Source: JBIOHJ01 sp044448905 (GTDB lineage: Bacteria > Bacteroidota > Bacteroidia > AKYH767-A > OLB10). From it: a stretch of DNA of 49,047 nt. The stretch covers positions 1 to 49,047 of the forward strand of contig JBIOHJ010000004.1 in assembly GCA_044448905.1 (NCBI GenBank), written 5' to 3'. Shown piece by piece: positions 16,282 through 24,806 of the stretch. The position numbers and the translations under genes are program-made. The notes below the pieces were generated by a model, which saw nothing but the letters and a program-made list of their open reading frames with translations, did no database searches and was not told the origin of the DNA. Within the stretch, counting starts at the first letter, position 1, and each line of letters begins with the position of its first letter.

Positions 16282-16312
16282 TAAAGGGATGGTATTGTTT
16301 ACCATCCCTTTA
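16282..16312 (-). terminator. Hairpin terminator for the small T9SS gene
   Basis: TAAAGGGATGGTA (16282-16294), loop TTGTT, then TACCATCCCTTTA (16300-16312): a perfect 13-bp stem. On the minus strand it comes after the stop at 16329 and is followed by T-rich sequence. Confidence 0.85.
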
Positions 16313-16328
16313 CTACTGATTTTATTTA

Positions 16329-17039
16329 TTAATTCTTATGCGAAACCACCAGCCTGTTGGTTCCAATTACTTTTCCATCCGCTATAAGCGAATAAAAATA
16401 AACACCCTGTTGAAAAGCCGAAGTGTTTAATACCATAACTTTTTTGGGGCTGGCGAGTTTTATTTCGTGAACTTTCGCTCCTAAAATGTTGCGGATTAAA
16501 AGTTTTACATCAGAAGCATTATTTGCAAGATTGTAACTTATAGACGTCATGGCATCAGCAGGATTCGGATAGGGTATTGAGAGTGAATTCTGATTTGCCT
16601 GAATCTCATTAATGCCAGTTGTCACATCATAATAAAACTCCATGCAAATTGAATCGCCTGGATTATACATATCAAAAAAACAATACGTAACACGGCTAAC
16701 ACCAAAGGATAAATAGGGATTAAGATCACCCTTGAATGTGCTTGTAAAACCTCCAACAGGAAGATAAACAGAATCGGGTGATAAACTTACCGAAGGGGAA
16801 AAACAATTCACTCCCCAGCAAAAGTAACTTTGGTGATTTGGTGCGAGATTATTATCTGTGCGCAATACTTTTACGGTTACTGCCGAAGAACCGATGTTAT
16901 AAATATCAACCGTTCCTTCGAGTATCGCATTTCCATCACCCTGCAAATAAAAGACACCGTTTTGCCCGTTTAAACTTTGGGCTTGCAAACGAACTCCGCC
17001 AATAAGCAGAATAAGAATTGAAAGGTAGATTTTTTTCAT
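16329..17039 (-). CDS. Small secreted T9SS protein
   Basis: The product has 236 residues with a signal peptide at about 1-20 (MKKIYLSILILLIGGVRLQA). The mature part up to about 145 is a single beta-sandwich-like domain with GTVDIYNIGSSAVTVKVLR and VYLPVGGFTSTFKGDL. It resembles the ubiquitous small CTD-bearing proteins of this phylum, with no enzymatic motif. The type A sorting domain is at about 158-236 (SIPYPNPADAMTSISYNL, GVYFYSLIADGKVIGTNRLVV). It diverges from the Omp28-like gene across a 286-base gap that holds a promoter for each. A similar signal peptide start (MKKIYLS) occurs in both divergent genes. Confidence 0.85.
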   Translation of the reverse strand: MKKIYLSILILLIGGVRLQAQSLNGQNGVFYLQGDGNAILEGTVDIYNIGSSAVTVKVLRTDNNLAPNHQSYFCWGVNCFSPSVSLSPDSVYLPVGGFTSTFKGDLNPYLSFGVSRVTYCFFDMYNPGDSICMEFYYDVTTGINEIQANQNSLSIPYPNPADAMTSISYNLANNASDVKLLIRNILGAKVHEIKLASPKKVMVLNTSAFQQGVYFYSLIADGKVIGTNRLVVSHKN

Positions 17040-17067
17040 GGTATGAATGATAAATTATTATGTCTTG

Positions 17068-17099
17068 CAAATATATGAAAATATTATATCCAATTGCAA
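17068..17099 (-). promoter_or_regulatory. Promoter of the small T9SS gene
   Basis: On the minus strand: TTG at 17099-17097, a 21-base spacer, then TATATTTG at 17075-17068, an exact TAnnTTTG. The start codon follows 28 bases downstream. Confidence 0.65.
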
Positions 17100-17245
17100 C
17101 AGCATTTAATATTTATCATTGTAATTAACTTTATCAGGAAACTTATCAACACATTGTTAATTACTTCCGGCTTCAACGCTCAAATAAGGTCAAAAACACA
17201 TGAAAATGTGAAAATTAGTGTCATTTTAAAAATTATGAATAATAG

Positions 17246-17277
17246 TTTGTTTTATAATTAAAATCTTTTTAAGTTTG
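17246..17277 (+). promoter_or_regulatory. Promoter of the Omp28-like gene
   Basis: TTTG at 17246-17249, a 20-base spacer, then TAAGTTTG at 17270-17277: a full consensus match. ATG 17326 lies 48 bases downstream. An in-frame upstream start at 17275 falls inside the -7 element and can be excluded for this transcript. Confidence 0.75.
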
Positions 17278-17325
17278 CTTCGTAATATTTCTAATCCACC
17301 CTTACATAAATCAAAAAAAATTAAC

Positions 17326-19212
17326 ATGAAAAAAATTTACTTATCATTTGTTGCACTATTAGTTGCAACTGCTTGCTTTGCGCAAACGCAAAGATTAGTT
17401 CTGATGGAAGAATTTACGCAGGCATCATGCCCTCCATGTGCCGCCTACAATCCGGCATTCAATGCAATATTGAATGCGAATTCCACAAAAATTGTTTCCA
17501 TCAAATACCAGGTTAACTGGCCGGGTTTTGACCCGATGAATGTTCACAACCCTTCTGAAGTTGCTGCACGTGTTTCTTATTATACTGTTGGTGGAGTTCC
17601 CGATGGTGTGATGGATGGAGGCTCCGGCACAAGTACCTGGCATGCAAATCCGGCTAGCTTTAATGCAACTTATATCAACAATCGGTATGCAGTAGCTTCA
17701 CCTTTTACAATGAACGTTTCTCACTATTTTTCTCCTGCATATGACGTGATTAATGTGCATGTTGAAATTACCGCTGCACAAGCTTTCAGCCTTCCTTCCA
17801 ATTTAAGAGTAGCCGTTATTGAAAGAGATATTCATTTTTGTTCCCCTCCCGGATCAAATGGTGAAACACATTTTGAAGGTGTGATGAAAAAAATGTTACC
17901 CAATGCAACAGGCACTGCTTTACCTGCAACATGGACTAACGGACAAGTTCAGGTTTACGATTTTCAATGGACAATGACAAATGTTTATGACAAAAATACA
18001 CTTGCCGTTGTTGCTTTCGTTCAAAACGCAACTAGCAAAGAAGTACATCAAACAGGATACAGCGATGAACAACAATTACCTGATGATGCAAGAATTATTT
18101 GTGGAGGTCTTACACTTCCTACTGTAATTTGCGGAACTACTATCAACCCAACTGTTGAATTTGAAAATTTAGGCTCTAACACATTAACTTCTCTTGGAAT
18201 AAATTACCAGGTTGATGGCGGTACAGTAAATACGGTTCCCTGGAGCGGTTCACTAGCATCGGGCTTAACTGCTACTGTGAATATTCCTACTATAAACTCT
18301 TCTGTTGGTACGCACAACATTTCGGTTACTGCCGTTAATCCAAATGCCACTACCGATTTAAATACTTATTATGATAATTCGACACGAACATTTAATGCTG
18401 TAGCAAACACAGGTCTTCCTTTGCCTTTGGTACAGGATTTTGTGAGCGCCATTTTCCCACCGTCTGGCTGGACCAGAGTAAACCCTGATAATGGTTATAC
18501 GTGGACACGTGTAGGTACCGGATATAATGGCGCTAATGGTTCTACCAAAATAGATTTTTACAATAGCGGGGCAGGTCAAATTGACGAGCTCTGGACACCA
18601 GGATATGACTTTGGTGGTGGCATTGCCACCGCTCAATTAAGTTTTGATGTAGCATACTGTCAGTATTCATCAGAACAAGACCGCATACAGGTACAAGTCT
18701 CAATTGATTGCGGGCAGACTTGGACAGATGTTTGGAATTACGCAGGTGCCGGACTTGCTTTTGGCAATGCGCCTTACAGTGCTGGAGCATGGACACCTAC
18801 CGTTGCCACTCAATGGCATCATCAAATTGTTTCATTAAATTCATACATTAATAACCCGAATGTATTTTTACGTTTCAAAGCAACAAGTGCATTTGGAAAC
18901 AATGGTTATATTGATAACATAAACGTGGCAGTAAATGTAGGAATAAATGAACCTTCACTGCAACAGCATGTTAGTCTCTATCCGAACCCATCCGAAGGAA
19001 AGGCTTATTTGGATGTTGCTTTTGACCACTCACAGGATTTGAAAGTTGAAATTTACAATGTGGTTGGTGAGAAAGTAAACAGTTTTGATTTCGTGAATAC
19101 TGTTGGCGGAATCCTGCCTCTGGATTTATCGGCTTTAGCTAACGGCTCTTACGTAGTAAAAATTTCAACTGGTGGTGAGACTTTAATGAAGCCTCTTCAG
19201 ATTACCAAATAA
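17326..19212 (+). CDS. Secreted Omp28-like T9SS protein with CPPC site
   Basis: The product has 628 residues with a signal peptide at about 1-19 (MKKIYLSFVALLVATACFAQ). Residues 25 to about 130 are thioredoxin-like, with LMEEFTQASCPPCAAYNPAF; C35-P-P-C38 is a redox-type C-x-x-C, and GGVPDGVMDGG holds the expected loop proline. This layout matches the Omp28-related family. About 265-360 is an Ig/CARDB-like segment (VEFENLGSNTLTSLGINYQVDG). About 375-545 resembles a choice-of-anchor/MAM-like sandwich (QDFVSAIFPPSGWTRVNPDNG, WTDVWNYAG, NNGYIDNINVAV). The type A sorting domain is at the end (SLYPNPSEGKAYLDVAF, GSYVVKISTGGETLMKPLQI). A role in extracellular thiol chemistry is an inference from the CPPC site. 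Confidence 0.87.
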   Translation: MKKIYLSFVALLVATACFAQTQRLVLMEEFTQASCPPCAAYNPAFNAILNANSTKIVSIKYQVNWPGFDPMNVHNPSEVAARVSYYTVGGVPDGVMDGGSGTSTWHANPASFNATYINNRYAVASPFTMNVSHYFSPAYDVINVHVEITAAQAFSLPSNLRVAVIERDIHFCSPPGSNGETHFEGVMKKMLPNATGTALPATWTNGQVQVYDFQWTMTNVYDKNTLAVVAFVQNATSKEVHQTGYSDEQQLPDDARIICGGLTLPTVICGTTINPTVEFENLGSNTLTSLGINYQVDGGTVNTVPWSGSLASGLTATVNIPTINSSVGTHNISVTAVNPNATTDLNTYYDNSTRTFNAVANTGLPLPLVQDFVSAIFPPSGWTRVNPDNGYTWTRVGTGYNGANGSTKIDFYNSGAGQIDELWTPGYDFGGGIATAQLSFDVAYCQYSSEQDRIQVQVSIDCGQTWTDVWNYAGAGLAFGNAPYSAGAWTPTVATQWHHQIVSLNSYINNPNVFLRFKATSAFGNNGYIDNINVAVNVGINEPSLQQHVSLYPNPSEGKAYLDVAFDHSQDLKVEIYNVVGEKVNSFDFVNTVGGILPLDLSALANGSYVVKISTGGETLMKPLQITK

Positions 19213-19231
19213 AATTTTGTTTCTTACAAAG

Positions 19232-19257
19232 AAGGCTTAGAAAAATTTCTAAGCCTT
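19232..19257 (+). terminator. Terminator of the Omp28-like gene
   Basis: AAGGCTTAGAAA (19232-19243) pairs with TTTCTAAGCCTT (19246-19257), followed by TTTTTTGTTT. It lies 20 bases after the stop. Confidence 0.9.
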
Positions 19258-19293
19258 TTTTGTTTATTTTAGTTTCAGGGAAATATTTTAATT

Positions 19294-19779
19294 ATGGAAA
19301 TTTACTTTTCTTATTTCGATTCTCCTGTTGGTATTCTTGAAATTGCCGCATCAAAGCATGCTGTCCAGTCAATACGTTTTACTGATATTAAAAATGTTCC
19401 TTCACTCAATTCCCCAAAAATTCTAATTGATTGTATAAAACAACTTGAAGAATACTTTTCAGGAAAGAGAAAAGATTTTACAGTTAATACCGAGCAAAGT
19501 GGAACCGATTTTCAAAAGCTGGTTTGGAAAAAATTGAATGAAATTCCCTTCGGTAAAACCAATTCATATATCGAGGTTGCACGAATATTGGGAGATGAAA
19601 AAAGTACCCGTGCTGTTGGTAGTGCGAATGGAAAAAATAAAATTCCAATAATTATTCCATGCCACCGTGTAATCGGAGCGAATGATAGTTTGGTAGGTTA
19701 TGCCGGGGGGCTTTGGCGCAAGCAATGGTTGCTCGATCACGAAAGAAATATTGCTTACGGAATTCAAAAACTATTTTAA
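19294..19779 (+). CDS. ogt: Methylated-DNA-protein cysteine methyltransferase
   Basis: This suicide repair protein moves the alkyl group from O6-alkylguanine in DNA to its own cysteine. The 161-residue product has the acceptor motif IPCHRVIG with C123, the DNA-binding helix RAVGSANGKN around 106-115, and the FGKTNSYIEVA segment before it. The N-terminal domain begins with the typical YFDSPVGILEI, and the length is normal for Ogt. It starts 37 bases after a strong terminator. The gene for a small membrane protein begins one base after its stop, so the two are cotranscribed, though no functional link is known. Confidence 0.95.
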   Translation: MEIYFSYFDSPVGILEIAASKHAVQSIRFTDIKNVPSLNSPKILIDCIKQLEEYFSGKRKDFTVNTEQSGTDFQKLVWKKLNEIPFGKTNSYIEVARILGDEKSTRAVGSANGKNKIPIIIPCHRVIGANDSLVGYAGGLWRKQWLLDHERNIAYGIQKLF

Positions 19780-19780
19780 T

Positions 19781-20023
19781 ATGAATACTGCCGACTGGAT
19801 TGGAACTACAGGAGTTTTTATTCTGCTGCTTGCATTTTTTATGAATGCATTTAGCTTTATTAAAAAAGATTCGAAAATTTATTTCGGAATGAATTTCGCT
19901 GGCGCTGCCATTGCCTGCTATGCATCGATACTTATTAACTTTTTACCATTTGTTATGCTTGAAGGAGTCTGGTGTTTGGTTTCAGTAGTGGCTTTTATTA
20001 AAACGCCTAATCATGTTGGATGA
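19781..20023 (+). CDS. Small membrane protein, CBU_0592-like
   Basis: The product has 80 residues, starting at ATG 19781 immediately after the ogt stop. I preferred this over a longer in-frame version because the longer one overlaps ogt heavily and the family starts with D-W-I-G. Hydrophobic segments at about 5-22, 33-51 and 54-72 predict three membrane spans (TGVFILLLAFFMNAF, GAAIACYASILINFLPFV, LEGVWCLVSVVAFI). The pattern D-W-I-G-T-x-G-V-F plus N-F-x-G-A matches small proteins I recall under the name CBU_0592 family; function is unknown. Its 3' end overlaps the converging PQQ-propeller gene by 17 bases. Confidence 0.8.
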   Translation: MNTADWIGTTGVFILLLAFFMNAFSFIKKDSKIYFGMNFAGAAIACYASILINFLPFVMLEGVWCLVSVVAFIKTPNHVG

Positions 20024-21737
20024 TTATTTTTTTCATGAAAATGTTTTCGTTTGAAATTAATTGCAATAGATAGATTCCATTCGGGAAGTCTGATGTCCGA
20101 AGCCTGGAGCCTGATAGCAAAGAGAGTTCTTGTTTAAAAACTTCTTTTCCGTTCACATCAAAAATTTTTATTCTGCTCTTATCTGCGAATTCCGAACTAA
20201 TAACTACAAACTCATCAGCCGGATTCGGATAAACTGTAAACTGCAAACCGTAAACCATAAACTCGTTTATAGCAGTCGCCACTTCAACTTCAATATAACA
20301 CGCTTTGGTAACACTGTCTGATCCATTCGAATTATCTGCAACCAAAGTAACCTTATAAATTCCCGGAGTGGAATAAATAGTTCCTGTGGGATTTTGCTGC
20401 GTGGAAGTTGTTGTATTTGCACCAGGAAAATACCATTGCCATGAAGTTGGTGAATATGATGATTGGTCAAAAAAATCAACAAGCTGGTTAGTAAAAACTT
20501 TTGTCGCGCTTGCGCGGAAATCTGCAACAGGCTTTAAAGTAAGAGTTGGTTTGTATGCCTTTATATTATACCCTCCTCCTGTCATTATCATGATGCCATC
20601 TTTTGCAAGAGCAGGATTGCAATAATAGTTGCTCCCTACAGCAAGCTGCCATTTTACAGTTTGCAAATCGTAACTCAGCGCATAAAACATCCCGTTCTGG
20701 TCATCCACATAAACTGTTGAATCCGCGCCAACAGAAATACTTCCCTGGTTAATATTAATAATTGATGAATCTAGAACCCCACCACTAGTGTAATCAATCC
20801 TGCGGATTTTACCTGAATCAAAAACATAAAGATTTCCATCCACACCTTCGGCAATGTTTCCATAAAAGGCAGCGCCTGTTGTTGTTTGCGGAACATAAAA
20901 CCAGGTCTGCAAAAGTCCGGTTCCGTTATCTTCATAAGCAAAAAGATTCCCACCATCGCGCCAGAAATAAATTTCTCCGCCACTACCGATTGTAATCGGA
21001 TTCTCTTGGTCGGGGTCACCCGGAATATGAGGAGTAAAATATTTTGTTGCGCCTGTATTGATGTCAATTGTAGTTAATCGAATGGGAGATGTAACAGCAC
21101 CTGTAATTCTATAAACCGTAGTTTCACTTGCTGCAAGCCCTACAGCCGGACCGATGGAAAAAGTATTTGCATTTGTCCACACGGTATCACCGGTGTATTT
21201 ATTTAATCGCATAGTTGACATTCCTGCGGGACCGGGACCATTAACAATCAAATCACCATTGCATGCAAACACACAGCCGGGATAAGCACCAAATGTTTGT
21301 GATGTTAACTGGCTGCTCCATTTTATTGTTCCGTCATCAACATTAAAAGCATAAATAGTATCCGAATCGTAATCGTGAGCATAAACTCCGTCTTCATTAA
21401 ACCCAATACAATAAAGAATAGATGTGTTGCTAATGAAAGGAGTTTCCCAAATCAGAGAACCGTTTTGCAAGTCGCGGCATTCAATCAATCCTGTGTAAGG
21501 AGAAAATTTTACGCGTGAAGTCACAAACTTATCTCCGAAAGTATAAACTGCATTTCCGAGCGTAGTGAGATTGGAGCTGTTTATATTCCAGAAAGTTGAA
21601 GTTACATTTTGCGGCCCAGTAATTTTACTCAATCCGTTTCTGCTGCTGCTACCCCCAAAGGTGCCCCAGTTTTGAGAAAAGCCTGAAAAGGAACTCAGAA
21701 AAAAAATTAATGCGAAATAAAAAACTATTTTTTTCAT
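20007..21737 (-). CDS. Secreted PQQ-type propeller/PKD T9SS protein
   Basis: The product has 576 residues from ATG 21737, where the signal peptide begins (MKKIVFYFALIFFLSSFSGF). A longer in-frame version exists upstream but puts the signal peptide internally. Residues about 35-400 contain repeated strand patterns of PQQ/BamB-like propellers: GSLIWETPFI, DTIYAFNVDDGTIKWSSQL, GNLFAYEDNGTGLLQTWF, GMFYALSYDLQTVKWQLAVG. A PKD domain follows at about 410-495 (VDFFDQSSYSPTSWQWYFPG, STPGIYKVTLVADNSNGSDS). The type A sorting domain is at about 500-576 (YPNPADEFVVISSEF, FPNGIYLLQLISNENIFMKKI). A 20-bp DNA repeat at 20229 encodes the G-L-Q-F-T-V-Y just before it. TATTTTTG on the minus strand at 21785-21792 may be its -7 element. 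Confidence 0.86.
   Translation of the reverse strand: MKKIVFYFALIFFLSSFSGFSQNWGTFGGSSSRNGLSKITGPQNVTSTFWNINSSNLTTLGNAVYTFGDKFVTSRVKFSPYTGLIECRDLQNGSLIWETPFISNTSILYCIGFNEDGVYAHDYDSDTIYAFNVDDGTIKWSSQLTSQTFGAYPGCVFACNGDLIVNGPGPAGMSTMRLNKYTGDTVWTNANTFSIGPAVGLAASETTVYRITGAVTSPIRLTTIDINTGATKYFTPHIPGDPDQENPITIGSGGEIYFWRDGGNLFAYEDNGTGLLQTWFYVPQTTTGAAFYGNIAEGVDGNLYVFDSGKIRRIDYTSGGVLDSSIININQGSISVGADSTVYVDDQNGMFYALSYDLQTVKWQLAVGSNYYCNPALAKDGIMIMTGGGYNIKAYKPTLTLKPVADFRASATKVFTNQLVDFFDQSSYSPTSWQWYFPGANTTTSTQQNPTGTIYSTPGIYKVTLVADNSNGSDSVTKACYIEVEVATAINEFMVYGLQFTVYPNPADEFVVISSEFADKSRIKIFDVNGKEVFKQELSLLSGSRLRTSDFPNGIYLLQLISNENIFMKKIIIQHD
20229..20248. repeat. 20-bp dispersed repeat inside a coding region, copy 2
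   Basis: Identical to 13675-13694, but here it is antisense to the gene and therefore translated from the other strand. It continues into CGTAAACCATAAAC, a further imperfect copy of the same short motif. Both copies lie at the entry to, or inside, a T9SS sorting domain. Confidence 0.8.
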
Positions 21738-21943
21738 TGTTGCTTTGTTTGTATTTACATGAAACGAATTCCTGAATTTAAATCCAAAAATAACTGAATT
21801 ATCGGAATGTTTCATTTTAAAATACCTTCTTCTCACATCATCATATGATAAAATTCATCGTTTTCTCCTTTCAAAAAAATATCCATCTTTGCTCCTCAAT
21901 TCCCTTTTCGTTACTCCTTAACCCAAAATTAAAAATCACAACT

Positions 21944-24748
21944 ATGAAAAAAATCATCGGTTTATTGATTGCAGTTTGTGCAGTTGCAAACTTTGTGTTT
22001 GCGCAACCATCTGATATTAATCAGAAACTTCCGCTCGATGCGAAAATACGAACAGGTGTTTTATCAAACGGAATCAAATATTATGTCCGTTACAATGCGA
22101 AGCCCGAAAAGAGAATGGAGCTTCGCATGGCAATAAATGCAGGCAGTACAGCAGAAGATGATGATCAGCAGGGGCTGGCGCATTTTTGTGAGCACATGTG
22201 TTTTAACGGAACTAAAAATTTTAAGAAAAGCGAATTGGTGGATTACCTGGAATCCATTGGTACCAAATTTGGTGCGCACCTGAATGCGTACACAAGCTTT
22301 GACGAAACGGTTTACATGATGCAGGTGCCCACCGATTCGGAAACTTATATCACAAAAGGATTGCAGATACTGGAAGATTGGGCACACAATGTTACATTCG
22401 ATTCGGTGGAAATTGACAAAGAGCGCGGAGTAGTGACTGAAGAATGGAGGCTCGGACAGGGAGCGCAGGAACGCATGCGCAGGAAATATTGGCCCACTCT
22501 TTTTAAAGATTCGCGTTATGCTGTTCGTCTGCCGATTGGCAAACCCGAAATTCTGCAGAAATGCCCATACGAAACTTTACGTAAATTTTATCGCGACTGG
22601 TACCGACCTGATTTGATGGCTGTAATGGCTGTTGGTGATTTTGATGTGGATAAAATGGAGCAAAGAATTAAACAACAGTTTTCGAATGTTCCTAAAGCCG
22701 AAAGCACGGTGCGCAAGCTGGTAAAATGGGAAGTGCCGGATACAAAAGAATTTCTTACTGCCACGGCACAAGATAAGGAAGCTCAGTATACAATGATTCA
22801 ATTATTGTACAAACAACCGGTTGAAGAAACCAAAACGGTTGGCGATTACCGAAAGCTGATTGTGCATGAATTGTACAACGGAATGATCAATGCTCGACTG
22901 TCCGAATTACAGAAACAGGCAGATCCACCATTTATTTTCGCGCAAACAAATTATGGCGGTTTTGTAAGGAATAAAAAAAGCTACACTTCGTTTGCCGTGG
23001 TGAAGCAGGATGGAATTGACCGCGGAATTAAAACACTGGTTACAGAAAACGAACGTGTGAAACGTTTCGGGTTTACCGCAGGTGAACTGGAAAGACAGAA
23101 AAAAGAAGTTTTAAGGAATATTGAAAAGGCATTTAATGAAAAAGACAAAACTGAATCGCGGAATTTTGTGAGCGAATATGTGCGGAATTTTTTAGAGAAC
23201 GAACCGGCACCCGGAATTGAAAATGAATTTAATTATTATAAGAAGTTTATGCCTGAAATTACTTTAGAAGAAGTAAATGCGCTTTCGAAAAAATGGATCA
23301 CCAATGGTGAAAATGCCGTGATGCTGGTTCTTGCTCCCGAAAAGGAAGGTGTAACTGTTCCGGCTGACGACAAAATAAAAGCATTGATTAAGGAAGCGCA
23401 GACTTCAAACATCACGGCTTATGTAGATAAAGCGATTACCAAACCGCTGATGGATAAAAAGCCTGCTGCCGGAAAAATAATTTCGGAAAAAACTATTCCG
23501 GAAGTTGGAGTTACCGAGCTGAACCTGGCAAATGGTGTGCGGGTTTTCCTGAAGCAAACAGATTTTAAGAATGATGAAATAATGTTTACCGCATTTAAAA
23601 TGGGCGGAACTTCGCTGAGTGATGACAAGGATTACCAGTCGGCTGATAATTCAAATGCCATTGTGGATGAATCGGGAGTTGGAGAGTTTGATAAAATTTC
23701 GCTCGATAAAATAATGCAGGGAAAGATTGTAAATGTTTCCCCGAGCATTATTGACCTGAATGCGGGAATGGACGGCAGTTTCTCGCCACAGGATATTGAA
23801 ACCGCTTTCCAATTGATTTATCTTTATACCACTTCGCCAAGGAAAGATGAAACGGCATTTAAATCTTATATAGAACAGCAAAAAGGATTTTTACAAAACC
23901 GACAGTCATCGCCTGAACAAATTTTCAGGGACACGGTAATGTATGCCATGTCGAATTATAATTTCCGTTCCCGCCCCGAAACGGTAGAGATGCTAAAAGA
24001 AGTTGATTTGAATAAATCACTTGATATTTATAAGCAACGTTTTACTGATGCCAACGGCTGGACCTACACGTTTGTCGGCAACTTCAAACCGGATATAATC
24101 AAATCTTTTATCGAAGTTTATCTTGGGGGAATTCCCTCTTCAGGAAAAACCGAAACTTTCCGTGATTTGGGAATTACTCCACCGCCAGGCAAGGTAGAGA
24201 AAACCGTAAAGAAAGGTTCAGAGCCGAAAGCATCTGTAAATTTAAAATGGACAGGCAAGTTTGAATTCAACCGTATGAACCGTTTTAAAGTAAATGCCTT
24301 ATTAAAATTGTTAAGCATTAAGCTGCGGGAAAATCTTCGCGAAGAAAAAGGCGGGGTGTATGGAGTCGGAGCTTCTCCTAAACTCACACATTATCCAAAA
24401 TCATCTTATGAAATTACTATCGGGTTCGGATGTTCGCCTGATAATATGGAGAAATTAATTTCAGCGTGCTTTGATGAAATTAGTGATGTGAAGAAAAACG
24501 GCTGCAACGAAAAAAATTTAGTGAAGGTAAAAGAAACTTTCCTGCGCGAACGTGAAACTTATCTCAAAGAAAATGCTTTCTGGACAACATCCATTTCACA
24601 AAATGCAATGAACGGAGAAAATCTTTCGGAAATAAATGAATACAATAAATGGGTGGAGGGTTTGAAGTCAGAAGATTTTAGCCGTCTTGCCGAACAGTAC
24701 TTTGACAATACTCAATACAAGCGGTTTGTTCTGCTGCCGGAGAAATAA
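21944..24748 (+). CDS. Exported M16-family zinc metallopeptidase
   Basis: M16 (pitrilysin/insulinase) peptidases degrade peptides in a closed chamber built from homologous halves. The 934-residue product has both halves. The active half has the inverted zinc motif H80-F-C-E-H84 and a third ligand at about E160 in the segment IDKERGVVTEEWR, at the usual distance. The second half (about 515-930) lacks the motif, as expected. A signal peptide of about 20 residues ends VFAQ, so the enzyme is periplasmic or outer-membrane associated. I chose ATG 21944 where the signal peptide begins; CATCTTTG at 21884-21891 is a plausible -7 element that rules out starts further upstream. There is no sorting domain, so it is not T9SS cargo. 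Confidence 0.93.
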   Translation: MKKIIGLLIAVCAVANFVFAQPSDINQKLPLDAKIRTGVLSNGIKYYVRYNAKPEKRMELRMAINAGSTAEDDDQQGLAHFCEHMCFNGTKNFKKSELVDYLESIGTKFGAHLNAYTSFDETVYMMQVPTDSETYITKGLQILEDWAHNVTFDSVEIDKERGVVTEEWRLGQGAQERMRRKYWPTLFKDSRYAVRLPIGKPEILQKCPYETLRKFYRDWYRPDLMAVMAVGDFDVDKMEQRIKQQFSNVPKAESTVRKLVKWEVPDTKEFLTATAQDKEAQYTMIQLLYKQPVEETKTVGDYRKLIVHELYNGMINARLSELQKQADPPFIFAQTNYGGFVRNKKSYTSFAVVKQDGIDRGIKTLVTENERVKRFGFTAGELERQKKEVLRNIEKAFNEKDKTESRNFVSEYVRNFLENEPAPGIENEFNYYKKFMPEITLEEVNALSKKWITNGENAVMLVLAPEKEGVTVPADDKIKALIKEAQTSNITAYVDKAITKPLMDKKPAAGKIISEKTIPEVGVTELNLANGVRVFLKQTDFKNDEIMFTAFKMGGTSLSDDKDYQSADNSNAIVDESGVGEFDKISLDKIMQGKIVNVSPSIIDLNAGMDGSFSPQDIETAFQLIYLYTTSPRKDETAFKSYIEQQKGFLQNRQSSPEQIFRDTVMYAMSNYNFRSRPETVEMLKEVDLNKSLDIYKQRFTDANGWTYTFVGNFKPDIIKSFIEVYLGGIPSSGKTETFRDLGITPPPGKVEKTVKKGSEPKASVNLKWTGKFEFNRMNRFKVNALLKLLSIKLRENLREEKGGVYGVGASPKLTHYPKSSYEITIGFGCSPDNMEKLISACFDEISDVKKNGCNEKNLVKVKETFLRERETYLKENAFWTTSISQNAMNGENLSEINEYNKWVEGLKSEDFSRLAEQYFDNTQYKRFVLLPEK

Positions 24749-24806
24749 TCGGAATCAAATAAATTTCGGGAATACTTCTTCTGAATAATTTTTAAAAAGA
24801 GAAGAA

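Noticed and set aside
21845..21943. Longer N-terminus for the M16 peptidase
   Set aside because: It adds 33 residues before a textbook signal peptide and would overlap a CATCTTTG -7-like element.
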